DNA from: Saccharothrix algeriensis
Lineage (GTDB): Bacteria; Actinomycetota; Actinomycetes; Mycobacteriales; Pseudonocardiaceae
Length of the DNA stretch: 64,000 nucleotides
NCBI RefSeq assembly: GCF_016907655.1
Contig: NZ_JAFBCL010000001.1
Location: forward strand, 4,560,001 to 4,624,000
Direction of reading: 5' to 3'
The first letter of the stretch is position 1. Each line of letters opens with the position of its first letter. The notes beneath the pieces were generated by a model. The model made no database searches, had not been told where the DNA came from, and was given only the letters and a program-made list of their open reading frames with translations. Of this stretch, positions 22,282 to 29,769 are shown piece after piece. The position numbers and the translations under genes are program-made.

Positions 22282-23097
22282 GTGGGGGGCAGGTCGTCGC
22301 GCGGTCGGTCCGCCGACCGCGCCCCGTTGCTCGAAGCGCTCGGCGTCCCGTTGGACGCCGAGCTGCTGACGCTCGCCCTGACGCACCGCTCGTACGCGTA
22401 CGAGAACGGCGGGCTCCCGCCCAACGAGCGGCTGGAGTTCCTCGGCGACGCGGTGCTCGGCCTCGTCGTCACCGACCACCTGTACCGCACCCACCCCGAG
22501 TTGCCCGAGGGGCAGCTCGCGAAACTCCGCGCCAGCGTCGTGAACATGCACGCGCTGGCGGGTGTGGCCAGGGGGCTGGGCGAGGACGGTCTCGGCGGGC
22601 ACCTGCTGCTCGGTCGCGGCGAGGAGCTGACCGGCGGGCGGGACAAGGCGAGCATCCTCGCGGACGGCCTGGAAGCCGTCATCGGCGCGGCGTACCTCCA
22701 GTTCGGCATCGACACCGCGCGTCAACTGGTCCACCACCTGTTCGACCCGCTGCTGGCGGAGGCGCCGCTGCGCGGTGCGGGGCTGGACTGGAAGACCAGT
22801 TTGCAGGAGTTGACCGCTTCGGCGGGGCTGGGCGTGCCCGAGTACCGGGTGGACGACCAGGGGCCGGACCACCGCAAGGAGTTCACCGCCACGGTGCTCG
22901 TCGGTGGCAGGCCCCACGGCACCGGCGACGGTCGCACGAAGAAGGAAGCCGAGCAGAAGGCGGCCGAGGCCGCCTACCGCGTGCTGTCGGAACGGGCCCG
23001 GGCGGAGCAGGAAGCCGCCGCGTCCGGCAACGGCCACGCGGCCGAGCAGGCTCCGCAGCAGACTTCACCGCAGACCGCACCCACCGAGGAAGACTGA
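22282..23097 (+). CDS. rnc: Ribonuclease III
   Basis: A 271-residue dsRNA endonuclease for rRNA processing and antisense RNA turnover. The catalytic domain has NERLEFLGDAVLGLVV (about 46-61) and the downstream DKASILADGLEAVIGA (about 122-137) with the acidic metal ligands; the C-terminal dsRNA-binding domain begins at DWKTSLQELT (about 171). An acidic Gln/Pro-rich tail of about 30 residues follows. The GTG at 22282 is chosen because earlier starts would overlap rpmF; GGAGG is at 22266-22270. Confidence 0.95.
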   Translation: MGGRSSRGRSADRAPLLEALGVPLDAELLTLALTHRSYAYENGGLPPNERLEFLGDAVLGLVVTDHLYRTHPELPEGQLAKLRASVVNMHALAGVARGLGEDGLGGHLLLGRGEELTGGRDKASILADGLEAVIGAAYLQFGIDTARQLVHHLFDPLLAEAPLRGAGLDWKTSLQELTASAGLGVPEYRVDDQGPDHRKEFTATVLVGGRPHGTGDGRTKKEAEQKAAEAAYRVLSERARAEQEAAASGNGHAAEQAPQQTSPQTAPTEED

Positions 23098-23102
23098 CGC
23101 CG

Positions 23103-23321
23103 ATGTATGCCACGAACGTCCGGACGAACCGGCGCGTGCGCGACCACCGCCGCTCCCGACCGCTGAACGCCTCCCGCAACGGCGGCATCCAGGGCCTCGT
23201 CCTGGTCCGCGACACCGCTCAGGCCGGTGGCTGGGTGCTCAGGCCCACCAAGCCGCAGGCCGCCGCGTACGAGCTGCTGGAGGAACTCGAAGCCGCCGGC
23301 GAGACCGACGCCGAGGACTGA
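23103..23321 (+). CDS. Small conserved-position protein, unknown function
   Basis: A 72-residue protein between rnc and mutM, with a basic N-terminal third (MYATNVRTNRRVRDHRRSRP) and an acidic C-terminus (LLEELEAAGETDAED). No family is recognised. The tight spacing (5 bases after rnc, 9 before mutM) and good codon usage support a real gene in this operon. Its opposite charge halves and position suggest a nucleic-acid-linked accessory role, but that is speculation. Confidence 0.7.
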   Translation: MYATNVRTNRRVRDHRRSRPLNASRNGGIQGLVLVRDTAQAGGWVLRPTKPQAAAYELLEELEAAGETDAED

Positions 23322-23330
23322 CCGCGCCAC

Positions 23331-24194
23331 GTGCCCGAACTGCCTGAGGTCGAGGTCGTCCGCCGGGGACTGCACGAGCACGTCGCCGGCCGGACCGTCG
23401 CCGGGGTCGAGGTGCTGCACGACCGCGCCATCCGCCGCCACCTGCCCGGTGCGGCGGATTTCGCGTCCCGGTTGGCCGACCGGACGATGGTCGCGGCGCG
23501 CCGGCGCGGCAAGTACCTGTGGGTGGACCTGTCCGACGGGGACGCGCTGCTCGCGCACCTGGGGATGAGCGGGCAGCTGCTGGTGCAGCCGGCGGACGCC
23601 CCGGACGAGAAGCACCTGCGGGTCCGCGTGCGGTTCGCCGACGGGGGCCCCGAGCTGCGGTTCGTGGACCAGCGCACGTTCGGCGGGCTCGCGCTGGCCG
23701 AGGTCGTGGAGGTGGACGGCGCCGTGCTGCCGCTGCCGGTGGCGCACATCGCGCGCGACCCGATGGACCCGGCGTTCGACCCGGACGCGGCCGTCGCGGC
23801 GATGCGGCGCCGGCGCACCGACGTGAAGCGGGCGCTGCTGGACCAGACGCTGGTGTCCGGGGTGGGCAACATCTACGCCGACGAGGCGCTGTGGCGCAGC
23901 CGCCTGCACGGCCTTCGCCCGACCGCGAAGCTCACCCGGGCGAAGGCGGCGGAGGTGCTCGCGCACGCCTCGCAGGTGATGCACGAGGCGCTGGGCGAGG
24001 GCGGCACGTCATTCGACGCGCTCTACGTCAACGTGAACGGCCAATCCGGTTACTTCGACCGTTCCCTGAACGTTTACGGGCAGGAGAACCGCCCGTGCGG
24101 GCGGTGCGGAACGGCAATCGTCCGGGAACCTTTCATGAACCGGTCCTCCTTCTCGTGCCCGCGTTGCCAGCCCCGCCCGCGCGGCGTGGCGTGA
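23331..24194 (+). CDS. mutM: Formamidopyrimidine-DNA glycosylase
   Basis: Excises 8-oxoguanine and formamidopyrimidines. The 287-residue protein starts MPELPEVEVVRRGL with catalytic Pro2 and Glu3, carries the Lys in RRRGKYLWV (about 60), the helix-two-turn-helix segment SGVGNIYADEALWRS (about 178-192) and the C-terminal zinc finger CGRCGT...CPRCQ. Length is normal. It is the last gene of the rnc operon and is convergent with the MarR gene 9 bases away. Confidence 0.97.
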   Translation: MPELPEVEVVRRGLHEHVAGRTVAGVEVLHDRAIRRHLPGAADFASRLADRTMVAARRRGKYLWVDLSDGDALLAHLGMSGQLLVQPADAPDEKHLRVRVRFADGGPELRFVDQRTFGGLALAEVVEVDGAVLPLPVAHIARDPMDPAFDPDAAVAAMRRRRTDVKRALLDQTLVSGVGNIYADEALWRSRLHGLRPTAKLTRAKAAEVLAHASQVMHEALGEGGTSFDALYVNVNGQSGYFDRSLNVYGQENRPCGRCGTAIVREPFMNRSSFSCPRCQPRPRGVA

Positions 24195-24203
24195 ACGGGC
24201 GGT

Positions 24204-24641
24204 TCAGCGCGTTTTCGGTTCGGCGAGCCGGCGCAGCAGCGGGGTGACGGAGCGGACGTGGTCCTGCTCCTCCGGGGACAACCGCGACATCCGCTCGGAC
24301 AGCAGCTCGGCCTCGCCGTGCGCCAGCGACAGGATCGTGTCGCGGCCCGCGCCGGTCAGCTCCACGATCGTGGCGCGGCCGTCCGCGGGGTCCGCCTCCC
24401 TGCGCACGAGGCCGCCGGATTCCAACCCGGTCACCACCGTGGTCGCCGTCGGCTGCGAGCACAGCGCGCGCACCGCGATCTCGCCGATCCGCATGGGCCC
24501 CTGGGCGGCCAACTCGGCGAGGACGAGGAGCTGCGTCGGCTGCAGCCTCTTCACCGGCGCCGCCTGCCGCAGGCTCCGGACCAGCCGGTGCACGGCGACC
24601 ACGAGCTGTAACGCATCCTGGTTGGTCACACTGGTGGTCAT
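24204..24641 (-). CDS. MarR-family transcriptional regulator
   Basis: A 145-residue winged-helix regulator. QPTQLLVLAELAAQGPMRIGEIA (about 35-57) and CSQPTATTVVTGLESGGLVRREADPADGRATIVELT (about 63-98) form the recognition helix and wing with the DxR motif of MarR proteins. The ATG at 24641 has a strong GAGGAGG ribosome-binding site. Its likely operator is the palindrome at 24678-24693, 37 bases upstream, so it is probably autoregulated and may also control the divergent kdpE-like gene. The ligand is unknown. Confidence 0.92.
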   Translation of the reverse strand: MTTSVTNQDALQLVVAVHRLVRSLRQAAPVKRLQPTQLLVLAELAAQGPMRIGEIAVRALCSQPTATTVVTGLESGGLVRREADPADGRATIVELTGAGRDTILSLAHGEAELLSERMSRLSPEEQDHVRSVTPLLRRLAEPKTR

Positions 24642-24677
24642 CGATGACCTCCTCGTGGCTCACTTTCCGTGAGCAAG

Positions 24678-24693
24678 TGTCCGAATTCGGACA
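24678..24693. promoter_or_regulatory. Palindromic operator candidate for the MarR regulator
   Basis: The perfect 16-base palindrome TGTCCGAATTCGGACA lies in the 257-base divergent region between marR and the response regulator gene. Its length and position fit a MarR dimer site; the binding protein is inferred. Confidence 0.7.
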
Positions 24694-24898
24694 GGACATT
24701 CGCACTATCGCAGTACCGGTGTCCAGCGAACGGATTCATTCGCACCCGGATGTACTCACCGTTTTCCGCACGGATGCGGTCCCTGCTCCGCTAAAAAGGC
24801 ATAAAAGCCGAGGTGGGAGGCGTCAAGACGGCATCAGAAAGGGCGGAATCCCGAGCCGGGCCCGGCGGGCGGTCGGACCCACGACGTAGTGTCGCACC

Positions 24899-25576
24899 GT
24901 GACGAAGGTGCTCGTGGTCGACGACGAACCGCAGATCGTGCGCGCCCTGCGGATCAACCTGTCCGCGCGGGGCTACTCGGTGCTCACCGCCCACGACGGC
25001 GGGAGCGCCCTCAAGGCCGCCGCCGAGGGCAAGCCGGACGTCGTCGTGCTCGACCTCGGCCTGCCCGACGTGGACGGCGCCGACGTGATCGCCGGGCTGC
25101 GCGGCTGGTCGTCCGTGCCGATCATCGTGCTGTCCGCGCGCACCGACTCCTCGGACAAGGTGGCGGCGCTGGACGCGGGCGCGGACGACTACGTGACCAA
25201 GCCGTTCGGCATGGACGAGCTGCTGGCCCGGCTGCGCGCCGCGGTCCGGCGGTCGGCGGTCGCCGAGGGCGGGGACGCGGTGGTGGAGACCTCGTCGTTC
25301 ACCGTGGACCTGGCGGCGAAGAAGGTGGTCCGCGGGGGCGCGGAGGTGCACCTCACGCCGACCGAGTGGGGCCTGCTGGAGATCCTGGCGCGCAACCGGG
25401 GGCGGCTGGTGGCGCAGAAGCAGCTGCTCCAGGAGGTGTGGGGGCCGCAGTACGCCAAGGAGACCCACTACCTGCGGGTGTACCTGGCGCAGCTGCGGCG
25501 CAAGCTGGAGCCGGAGCCGTCGCACCCCCGGCACCTGGTGACGGAGCCGGGGATGGGCTACCGCTTCGAGCCGTGA
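24899..25576 (+). CDS. kdpE: KdpE-type OmpR-family response regulator (no kdpD nearby)
   Basis: A 225-residue two-domain regulator. The receiver domain has the acidic pair VDDEP, phospho-acceptor Asp52 (VVVLDLGLPD), and KPF around residue 101; the C-terminal winged helix has LTPTEWGLLEILARNRGRLV and the KdpE-like GPQYAKETHYLRVYLAQLRRKLE. KdpE controls high-affinity K+ uptake in response to the sensor KdpD. Neither kdpD nor kdpFABC lies next to it in this window, so it is an orphan or its operon is elsewhere. The GTG at 24899 gives the standard MTKVLVVDDE. Confidence 0.85.
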   Translation: MTKVLVVDDEPQIVRALRINLSARGYSVLTAHDGGSALKAAAEGKPDVVVLDLGLPDVDGADVIAGLRGWSSVPIIVLSARTDSSDKVAALDAGADDYVTKPFGMDELLARLRAAVRRSAVAEGGDAVVETSSFTVDLAAKKVVRGGAEVHLTPTEWGLLEILARNRGRLVAQKQLLQEVWGPQYAKETHYLRVYLAQLRRKLEPEPSHPRHLVTEPGMGYRFEP

Positions 25577-25585
25577 GGCCCGCGC

Positions 25586-26689
25586 TCAGCCGGTGGGCAG
25601 CGTCGGGTGGCGCTGGACCAGCAGGGCGCCGCGCACCACGGCTTCCTTGTACCGGGCGGCGAGCCGGCCGGTGAGCACGGCGTCGCGCGGGGTGTCGTCG
25701 CCGCGCACGAACTGGATCAGCCCGTGCCGGCGGCCCAGGCTGACGCACTGGTTGAGGTAGGAGAACCGGAACGGCCCGGGCTCCAGGCCCCGCATCCGGT
25801 CGGCCAGCGCGCGCACGGCCCGCTGGGCGGTGGGAATGCCGGTCGCGCACGCCATGCGCAGCTCCAGCCCGTCCGGGCGGCGGATCGCGGCGGCGTCGCC
25901 GAGGGCCGTCACCTCCGGGTGCGACACCGAGGTCAGGTGCTGGTCCACGAGCACGCGCCCGGCGCCGTCGACCGCGAGTCCGGCCGCGCGGGCCAGGTCC
26001 GGCACGCGGAAGCCGGCCGTCCACACCACCGCGTCGGCGGCGACCCGGGTCCCGTCGGCCGACGTGAAGCCCCGCGCGTCGATCTCCCGCACGCGGGTGT
26101 GCTCCCGCACCCGCACCCCGAGCCGGTCGAACACCCGGCGCAGGTAGCGCTGCGCCCTGGTGGACAGCGCCGCGCCCAGGACGCCGTCGGTGACCAGCTC
26201 GACGCGGAGCCGCGGGTGGCTCTCGGCCAGCTCGGCGGCGGCCTCGATCCCCGTGAGGCCGCCGCCGACGACCGCCACCGCGCGGGAGCCCGGGAGGGCG
26301 GCGCGCAGCCGCTTCGCGTCCTCCTCGGTGGCGACGGCGTGGGCGTGCTCGCGCACGCCCGGCGCCGAGTCCAGGTCGGCGTGGCTGCCCAGCGCGTAGA
26401 CCAGCCGGTCGTAGCCCAGCGCGCCCGCGGTGAGCCGCACCTCGCGCGCCAGGGGGTCGACGCCGGTGACCCGGTCCACGACCAGGTGGACGCCGCTGCC
26501 GCGCAGCAGGTCGGCCAGCGGCCGGTCCGGCAGCGGCTGCCCGGCGGCGAGCTGGTGCAGCCGGACCCGTTCCACGAACCGGTCGCGGTCGTTGACCAGG
26601 GTGACGCGGGCCCCGGTCCACCTCGCCGCCAGCTTGGCCGCCGCCAGCCCCGCGTACCCCGCGCCGACGACCACGATCCGCTCTGCCAT
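25586..26689 (-). CDS. NDH-2-like FAD-dependent pyridine nucleotide oxidoreductase
   Basis: A 367-residue flavoprotein with an FAD-binding motif at the N-terminus (VVVGAGYAGLAAAK, about 6-19) and an NAD(P)-binding motif VAVVGGGLTGIEAAAELAE (about 137-155). DAVVWTAGF and VTALGDAAAIRRP are the ATG- and GD-type motifs of the NDH-2/ferredoxin reductase family. It has no obvious C-terminal membrane anchor and is shorter than classical NDH-2 (about 430), so it may not be the respiratory enzyme. The ATG at 26689 directly precedes the Rossmann motif. It is divergent from the aac(2') gene. Confidence 0.85.
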   Translation of the reverse strand: MAERIVVVGAGYAGLAAAKLAARWTGARVTLVNDRDRFVERVRLHQLAAGQPLPDRPLADLLRGSGVHLVVDRVTGVDPLAREVRLTAGALGYDRLVYALGSHADLDSAPGVREHAHAVATEEDAKRLRAALPGSRAVAVVGGGLTGIEAAAELAESHPRLRVELVTDGVLGAALSTRAQRYLRRVFDRLGVRVREHTRVREIDARGFTSADGTRVAADAVVWTAGFRVPDLARAAGLAVDGAGRVLVDQHLTSVSHPEVTALGDAAAIRRPDGLELRMACATGIPTAQRAVRALADRMRGLEPGPFRFSYLNQCVSLGRRHGLIQFVRGDDTPRDAVLTGRLAARYKEAVVRGALLVQRHPTLPTG

Positions 26690-26835
26690 GTCCCCGTCCT
26701 CTCGTCGTGGGGGGAACGGGGCGGCGGGGCGCGGTGTGACAGCTTTCCGGGCACTTCGGGCCCGCTGTGACCGTTGTCCCACCGGAGGCGCGGCGGGGCC
26801 GTGCCGTCATCGGTCGACCAGGGAGTGGCAGCGCA

Positions 26836-27363
26836 GTGATTTCGACGGCTCACACGTCCGAGTTGGACGCCGCGGTGCTCGCGGCGGTGCGCGAGCTGTG
26901 CGACGCGGCGTTCGAGGGGGACTTCGGCGACGAGGACTGGGAGCACTCGCTCGGCGGCGTGCACGCGCTGGTGTGGGAGGGCGGGGAGCTGGTCGGCCAC
27001 GGCTCGGTGGTGCAGCGCCGGCTGCTGCACGGCGGCCGGGCGCTGCGCACGGGCTACGTGGAGGCCGTGGCGGTGCGCGCGGACCGGCGCGGCCGGGGGC
27101 ACGGCGCGGGCGTGATGGCGGCGCTGGAGGGCGTGGTGCGCCGCGCGTACGAGCTGGGCGCGCTGGGCGCGGCGGAGGACGCGGTGGGCTTCTACGCGGC
27201 GCGCGGGTGGCAGGTGTGGCGCGGCCCGACCTCGGTGCTGGGCCCCGGCGGGCCGGAGCGCACCGAGGACGAGGACGGCGGGATCTTCGTGCTGCCCGTG
27301 ACGGCCCCGCTGGACCTCGACGGCCCGCTGGCGTGCGACTGGCGCGACGGGGACGTCTGGTAG
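26836..27363 (+). CDS. Aminoglycoside 2'-N-acetyltransferase, AAC(2')-I type
   Basis: A 175-residue GNAT with the hallmarks of chromosomal AAC(2')-I enzymes of mycobacteria and Providencia: AFEGDFGDEDWEHSLGGVHALVW (about 25-47), VVQRRLLHGGRALRTGYVEAVAVRAD (acetyl-CoA site side, about 58-83), GWQVWRGPTSVL (about 127-138) and the exact C-terminal style CDWRDGDVW. These enzymes acetylate the 2'-amino group of gentamicin, tobramycin and dibekacin, and in some hosts peptidoglycan amino sugars. The start is the GTG at 26836; the frame is open upstream to 26767, but the similarity begins at MISTAHTSELD. Resistance itself is inferred. Confidence 0.9.
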   Translation: MISTAHTSELDAAVLAAVRELCDAAFEGDFGDEDWEHSLGGVHALVWEGGELVGHGSVVQRRLLHGGRALRTGYVEAVAVRADRRGRGHGAGVMAALEGVVRRAYELGALGAAEDAVGFYAARGWQVWRGPTSVLGPGGPERTEDEDGGIFVLPVTAPLDLDGPLACDWRDGDVW

Positions 27364-27392
27364 GCCCGCCGGGCCCCACCGCGCCGACGCCC

Positions 27393-27863
27393 TCAGGGGC
27401 CTGTGCTCACCGGCGCGCTCGGGTCCGGCGCGGTGAACGAGGAGGGCGCGGGCGGCGACGACGGGGCGGGCGGCGGCTCGGAGGTCGTCGGCTGGGTGCT
27501 CCGCGGCGGGGGCGACGTGGTCGGGAGCGGGGCGTCGACCGCGGTCGTGGTGGTGACCGCGACCGCCGCGGGCTCGTCCGGTTTCGCGGCGGGCTCCGCG
27601 CTCCGCGCCGCCCTGCCGGAGGTGGGCGCCGTGATCACCACCGTGGACCTCCGACCGTCCTCCGCGACGTGCACCGACGTGCTGGTGGTCGCCTGGACCT
27701 CGGCCTGCGGCCGGGGCGGCTCGACGGCCGGCTCGCCGTCGCCCTGCGCCAGCAGCGACACGAGCGCGGCCATCACCGTGGCGACGGCCGCGCCGCCCGC
27801 GGCCAGCAGCGCCACCGACGGGACCTTCCGCTTCGGCGCGGCCTTCCGATCCTGCTCGAACAC
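27393..27863 (-). CDS. Membrane-anchored Thr/Pro-rich surface protein A
   Basis: A 156-residue protein: a short basic cytoplasmic N-terminus (MFEQDRKAAPKRK), one transmembrane segment (VPSVALLAAGGAAVATVMAA, about 14-33), and an extracellular low-complexity part rich in Thr, Pro and Ser with VTTTTAV and PPPRSTQPTTSEPPP runs. The GTG at 27863 is preferred over an upstream TTG (27935) because GGGAG lies five bases before it. Its membrane segment is clearly paralogous to that of the next gene at 28003-28524. Likely a cell-wall spanning or mucin-like protein; no catalytic domain. Confidence 0.65.
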   Translation of the reverse strand: MFEQDRKAAPKRKVPSVALLAAGGAAVATVMAALVSLLAQGDGEPAVEPPRPQAEVQATTSTSVHVAEDGRRSTVVITAPTSGRAARSAEPAAKPDEPAAVAVTTTTAVDAPLPTTSPPPRSTQPTTSEPPPAPSSPPAPSSFTAPDPSAPVSTGP

Positions 27864-28002
27864 ACCATCTCCCTGCGGGAATCCGGTCGGATGGTTGGTG
27901 TCCGGGTTATCGGCGGCTGCGGCGGGCTCCCTCAACGTTCACGCGGTCCTCCACCTCTTCGTGTGGCGGGCCGTCACCCTCGCGGGGCGTGGTCGTTTGG
28001 GC

Positions 28003-28524
28003 TCAGTCGCCGGGGGGAGGCGAAGGCGGCGCGGTCGACCCGGTCGTGGTCGCGGTCCCGGTGGTGGTCTCGACCGTCGTCTCCGCTGTCGTCTCCGCCG
28101 TGGTCTCGGCGGTGGTCCCGGTGGTGGTCACCTGCGACGTCGGGGCCGGTGGCGGCGCGTCCACGATCGTGGTGGTCGTGGTGGTGCCGTCGGGGCGGGT
28201 CACGGTGGTCACGCGGGTGCGCTTGGGCTGCGCCGCGGTCGTCGTCACGTCGACCGGCGCGACGGTCCCGGTCGTGGTGGTGACGGTGGTGGCCGGGGCC
28301 GCGACGACCGGCGTGGTGGTCGTGGTGATCAGCGAACCGCGCGACACCACGTCCTCGCGCGGGGTCGGCTTGGCGGGCGCGGCGCCCGTCGAGGCGCCCG
28401 CGAGGGACGCGATCGAGGCGAAGATCGTCGCCACCAGCACGCCGGACGCGGCCAGCAGGACGTTCGGCGACACGCGCGGTCGCACGCGGTCGGGTTCCGG
28501 TGTCTCGTACAGCCCGTCGGTCAC
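28003..28524 (-). CDS. Membrane-anchored Thr-rich surface protein B
   Basis: A 173-residue paralogue of the downstream protein: MTDGLYETPEPDRVRPR at the N-terminus, then a membrane span (SPNVLLAASGVLVATIFASI, about 19-38), then a Thr-rich region with LITTTTTPVV, RPDGTTTTTTIV and several TTAET repeats. GTG start at 28524 behind GAGGGAGA. Part of a three-gene minus-strand group with the CAP protein (59 bases upstream). Function unknown; probably exported stalk-like. Confidence 0.65.
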   Translation of the reverse strand: MTDGLYETPEPDRVRPRVSPNVLLAASGVLVATIFASIASLAGASTGAAPAKPTPREDVVSRGSLITTTTTPVVAAPATTVTTTTGTVAPVDVTTTAAQPKRTRVTTVTRPDGTTTTTTIVDAPPPAPTSQVTTTGTTAETTAETTAETTVETTTGTATTTGSTAPPSPPPGD

Positions 28525-28582
28525 GCGCTCTCCCTCTCCGGTGGACGGCCGCGCCGTCGTGTCCGCTGGTCGCGGGTCGTCG

Positions 28583-29293
28583 CTACCAGCCGAAGTCCTG
28601 GGTCCAGTACCAGCCGTCGGTGTTCAGCCCCACGCCGATCGCGGTGAACCGGCAGTCGAGGACGTTGCGGCGGTGGCCCTCGGAGCCCAGCCACGCCTTC
28701 ATCACCGACTCGGGCGTGCGCTGGCCCTTGGCGATGTTCTCGCCGCCCGGGTCGGGGTAGCCGGCCTCGCGCATCCGGGTGGCGAAGTCGACCCCCTCGG
28801 GCGTCTCGTGCGAGAAGTAGCCGCGGGCCGACATGTCGTCGCTGTGGCCCTGCGCGGCGTCCACGACCCGCTCGTCGACCCGGACCGCGTCGCAGCCGGC
28901 GGCGGCGCGCGCCTCGTTGACCAGCTCCACCACCCGCTGCGCCTCGGACACCGGGCGGGCGGGCGCGGTGGTCGTCGTCGGCGGTGCGGTGGTCGGCTCG
29001 GCGGTAGCGGTGGTGGTCGTGGCCAGGGTGGTCGTCGTGGTGGTAGTGGTGGTGCTGGTCGGCGCGGCCGTCGTCGTGGTGGTCGCGACCGGTTCGGCGG
29101 TGCGCGCGGGCTGCCCGACGCCACCGCCGCCGACACCCGGGTCGTCCACCCGGTCGTCCTGTGCCGCGGTGGTCGTGCCGAACGGGACGAGCCGGTCCGG
29201 ACCGGCGACGGCGACACCGGTCGCACCGGCGGCCCCGAGGAGCAACCCCACGAGCCCGCCTGCCACGGATCGGTTACCGCGCCGTGCAGCCAC
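28583..29293 (-). CDS. Secreted CAP-domain (SCP/PR-1) protein with Thr-rich stalk
   Basis: A 236-residue protein. A basic start and hydrophobic segment (MAARRGNRSVAGGLVGLLLGAAGATGV) act as signal or anchor; residues about 55-105 form a Thr-rich stalk with two long T runs; the C-terminal 130 residues are a CAP domain: VELVNEARAAAGCDAVRVDERV, AQGHSDDMSARGYFSHETPEG, GENIAKGQRTPESVMKAWLGSEGHRRN and GVGLNTDGWYWTQDFGW. CAP proteins are extracellular and bind lipids or wall ligands. The GTG at 29293 is chosen as the nearest start before the hydrophobic segment. Divergent from acyP, 37 bases away. Confidence 0.85.
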   Translation of the reverse strand: MAARRGNRSVAGGLVGLLLGAAGATGVAVAGPDRLVPFGTTTAAQDDRVDDPGVGGGGVGQPARTAEPVATTTTTAAPTSTTTTTTTTTLATTTTATAEPTTAPPTTTTAPARPVSEAQRVVELVNEARAAAGCDAVRVDERVVDAAQGHSDDMSARGYFSHETPEGVDFATRMREAGYPDPGGENIAKGQRTPESVMKAWLGSEGHRRNVLDCRFTAIGVGLNTDGWYWTQDFGW

Positions 29294-29330
29294 GGTCGCG
29301 CACCGTACCACTAATGGGTGAAATGACAGG

Positions 29331-29627
29331 ATGGTCGCCGTGACTGATGCGGAGCGGGCGGTGCGCCTCACGGCGTGGGTGCGCGGACACGTGCAGGGGG
29401 TCGGCTTCCGGTGGTGGACCCGGGCCAGGGCACTGGAGCTGGGGCTCGTCGGCAGCGCGTCGAACCTGGGGGACGGCCGGGTCGAGGTCAACGCCGAGGG
29501 CCCGGAGGACGCCTGCCGGGCGCTGCTGGCGGCGCTGCGCTCCGGCGGCACCCCCGGTCGGGTGGAATCGGTGGTGGAGCGGTGGTCCGAGCCGCGCGGC
29601 GGCCTGACGGGGTTCGCGGAGCGCTGA
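29331..29627 (+). CDS. acyP: Acylphosphatase
   Basis: A 98-residue alpha/beta protein that hydrolyses acyl phosphates. VRGHVQGVGFRWWTRARALE (about 18-37) contains the catalytic Arg and phosphate loop; SNLGDGRVEVNAEG (about 44-57) contains the catalytic Asn. ATG at 29331; a GTG at 29340 would also serve. It sits just before smc, as in other actinobacteria. Confidence 0.95.
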   Translation: MVAVTDAERAVRLTAWVRGHVQGVGFRWWTRARALELGLVGSASNLGDGRVEVNAEGPEDACRALLAALRSGGTPGRVESVVERWSEPRGGLTGFAER

Positions 29628-29769
29628 CCGCGCCGGGCCCCGCCCCGGCCCGCGGACCGGGGCGGGGGCGCGGCCGGGCGGTCGGCCCCGGGCCGGCGGG
29701 CGCGGTGACGGCGCTGGTCAGCGGCGCGCCGGGCGCTGGGCCCGCGAGGCGCGCGGGTACCCTGCCCCG

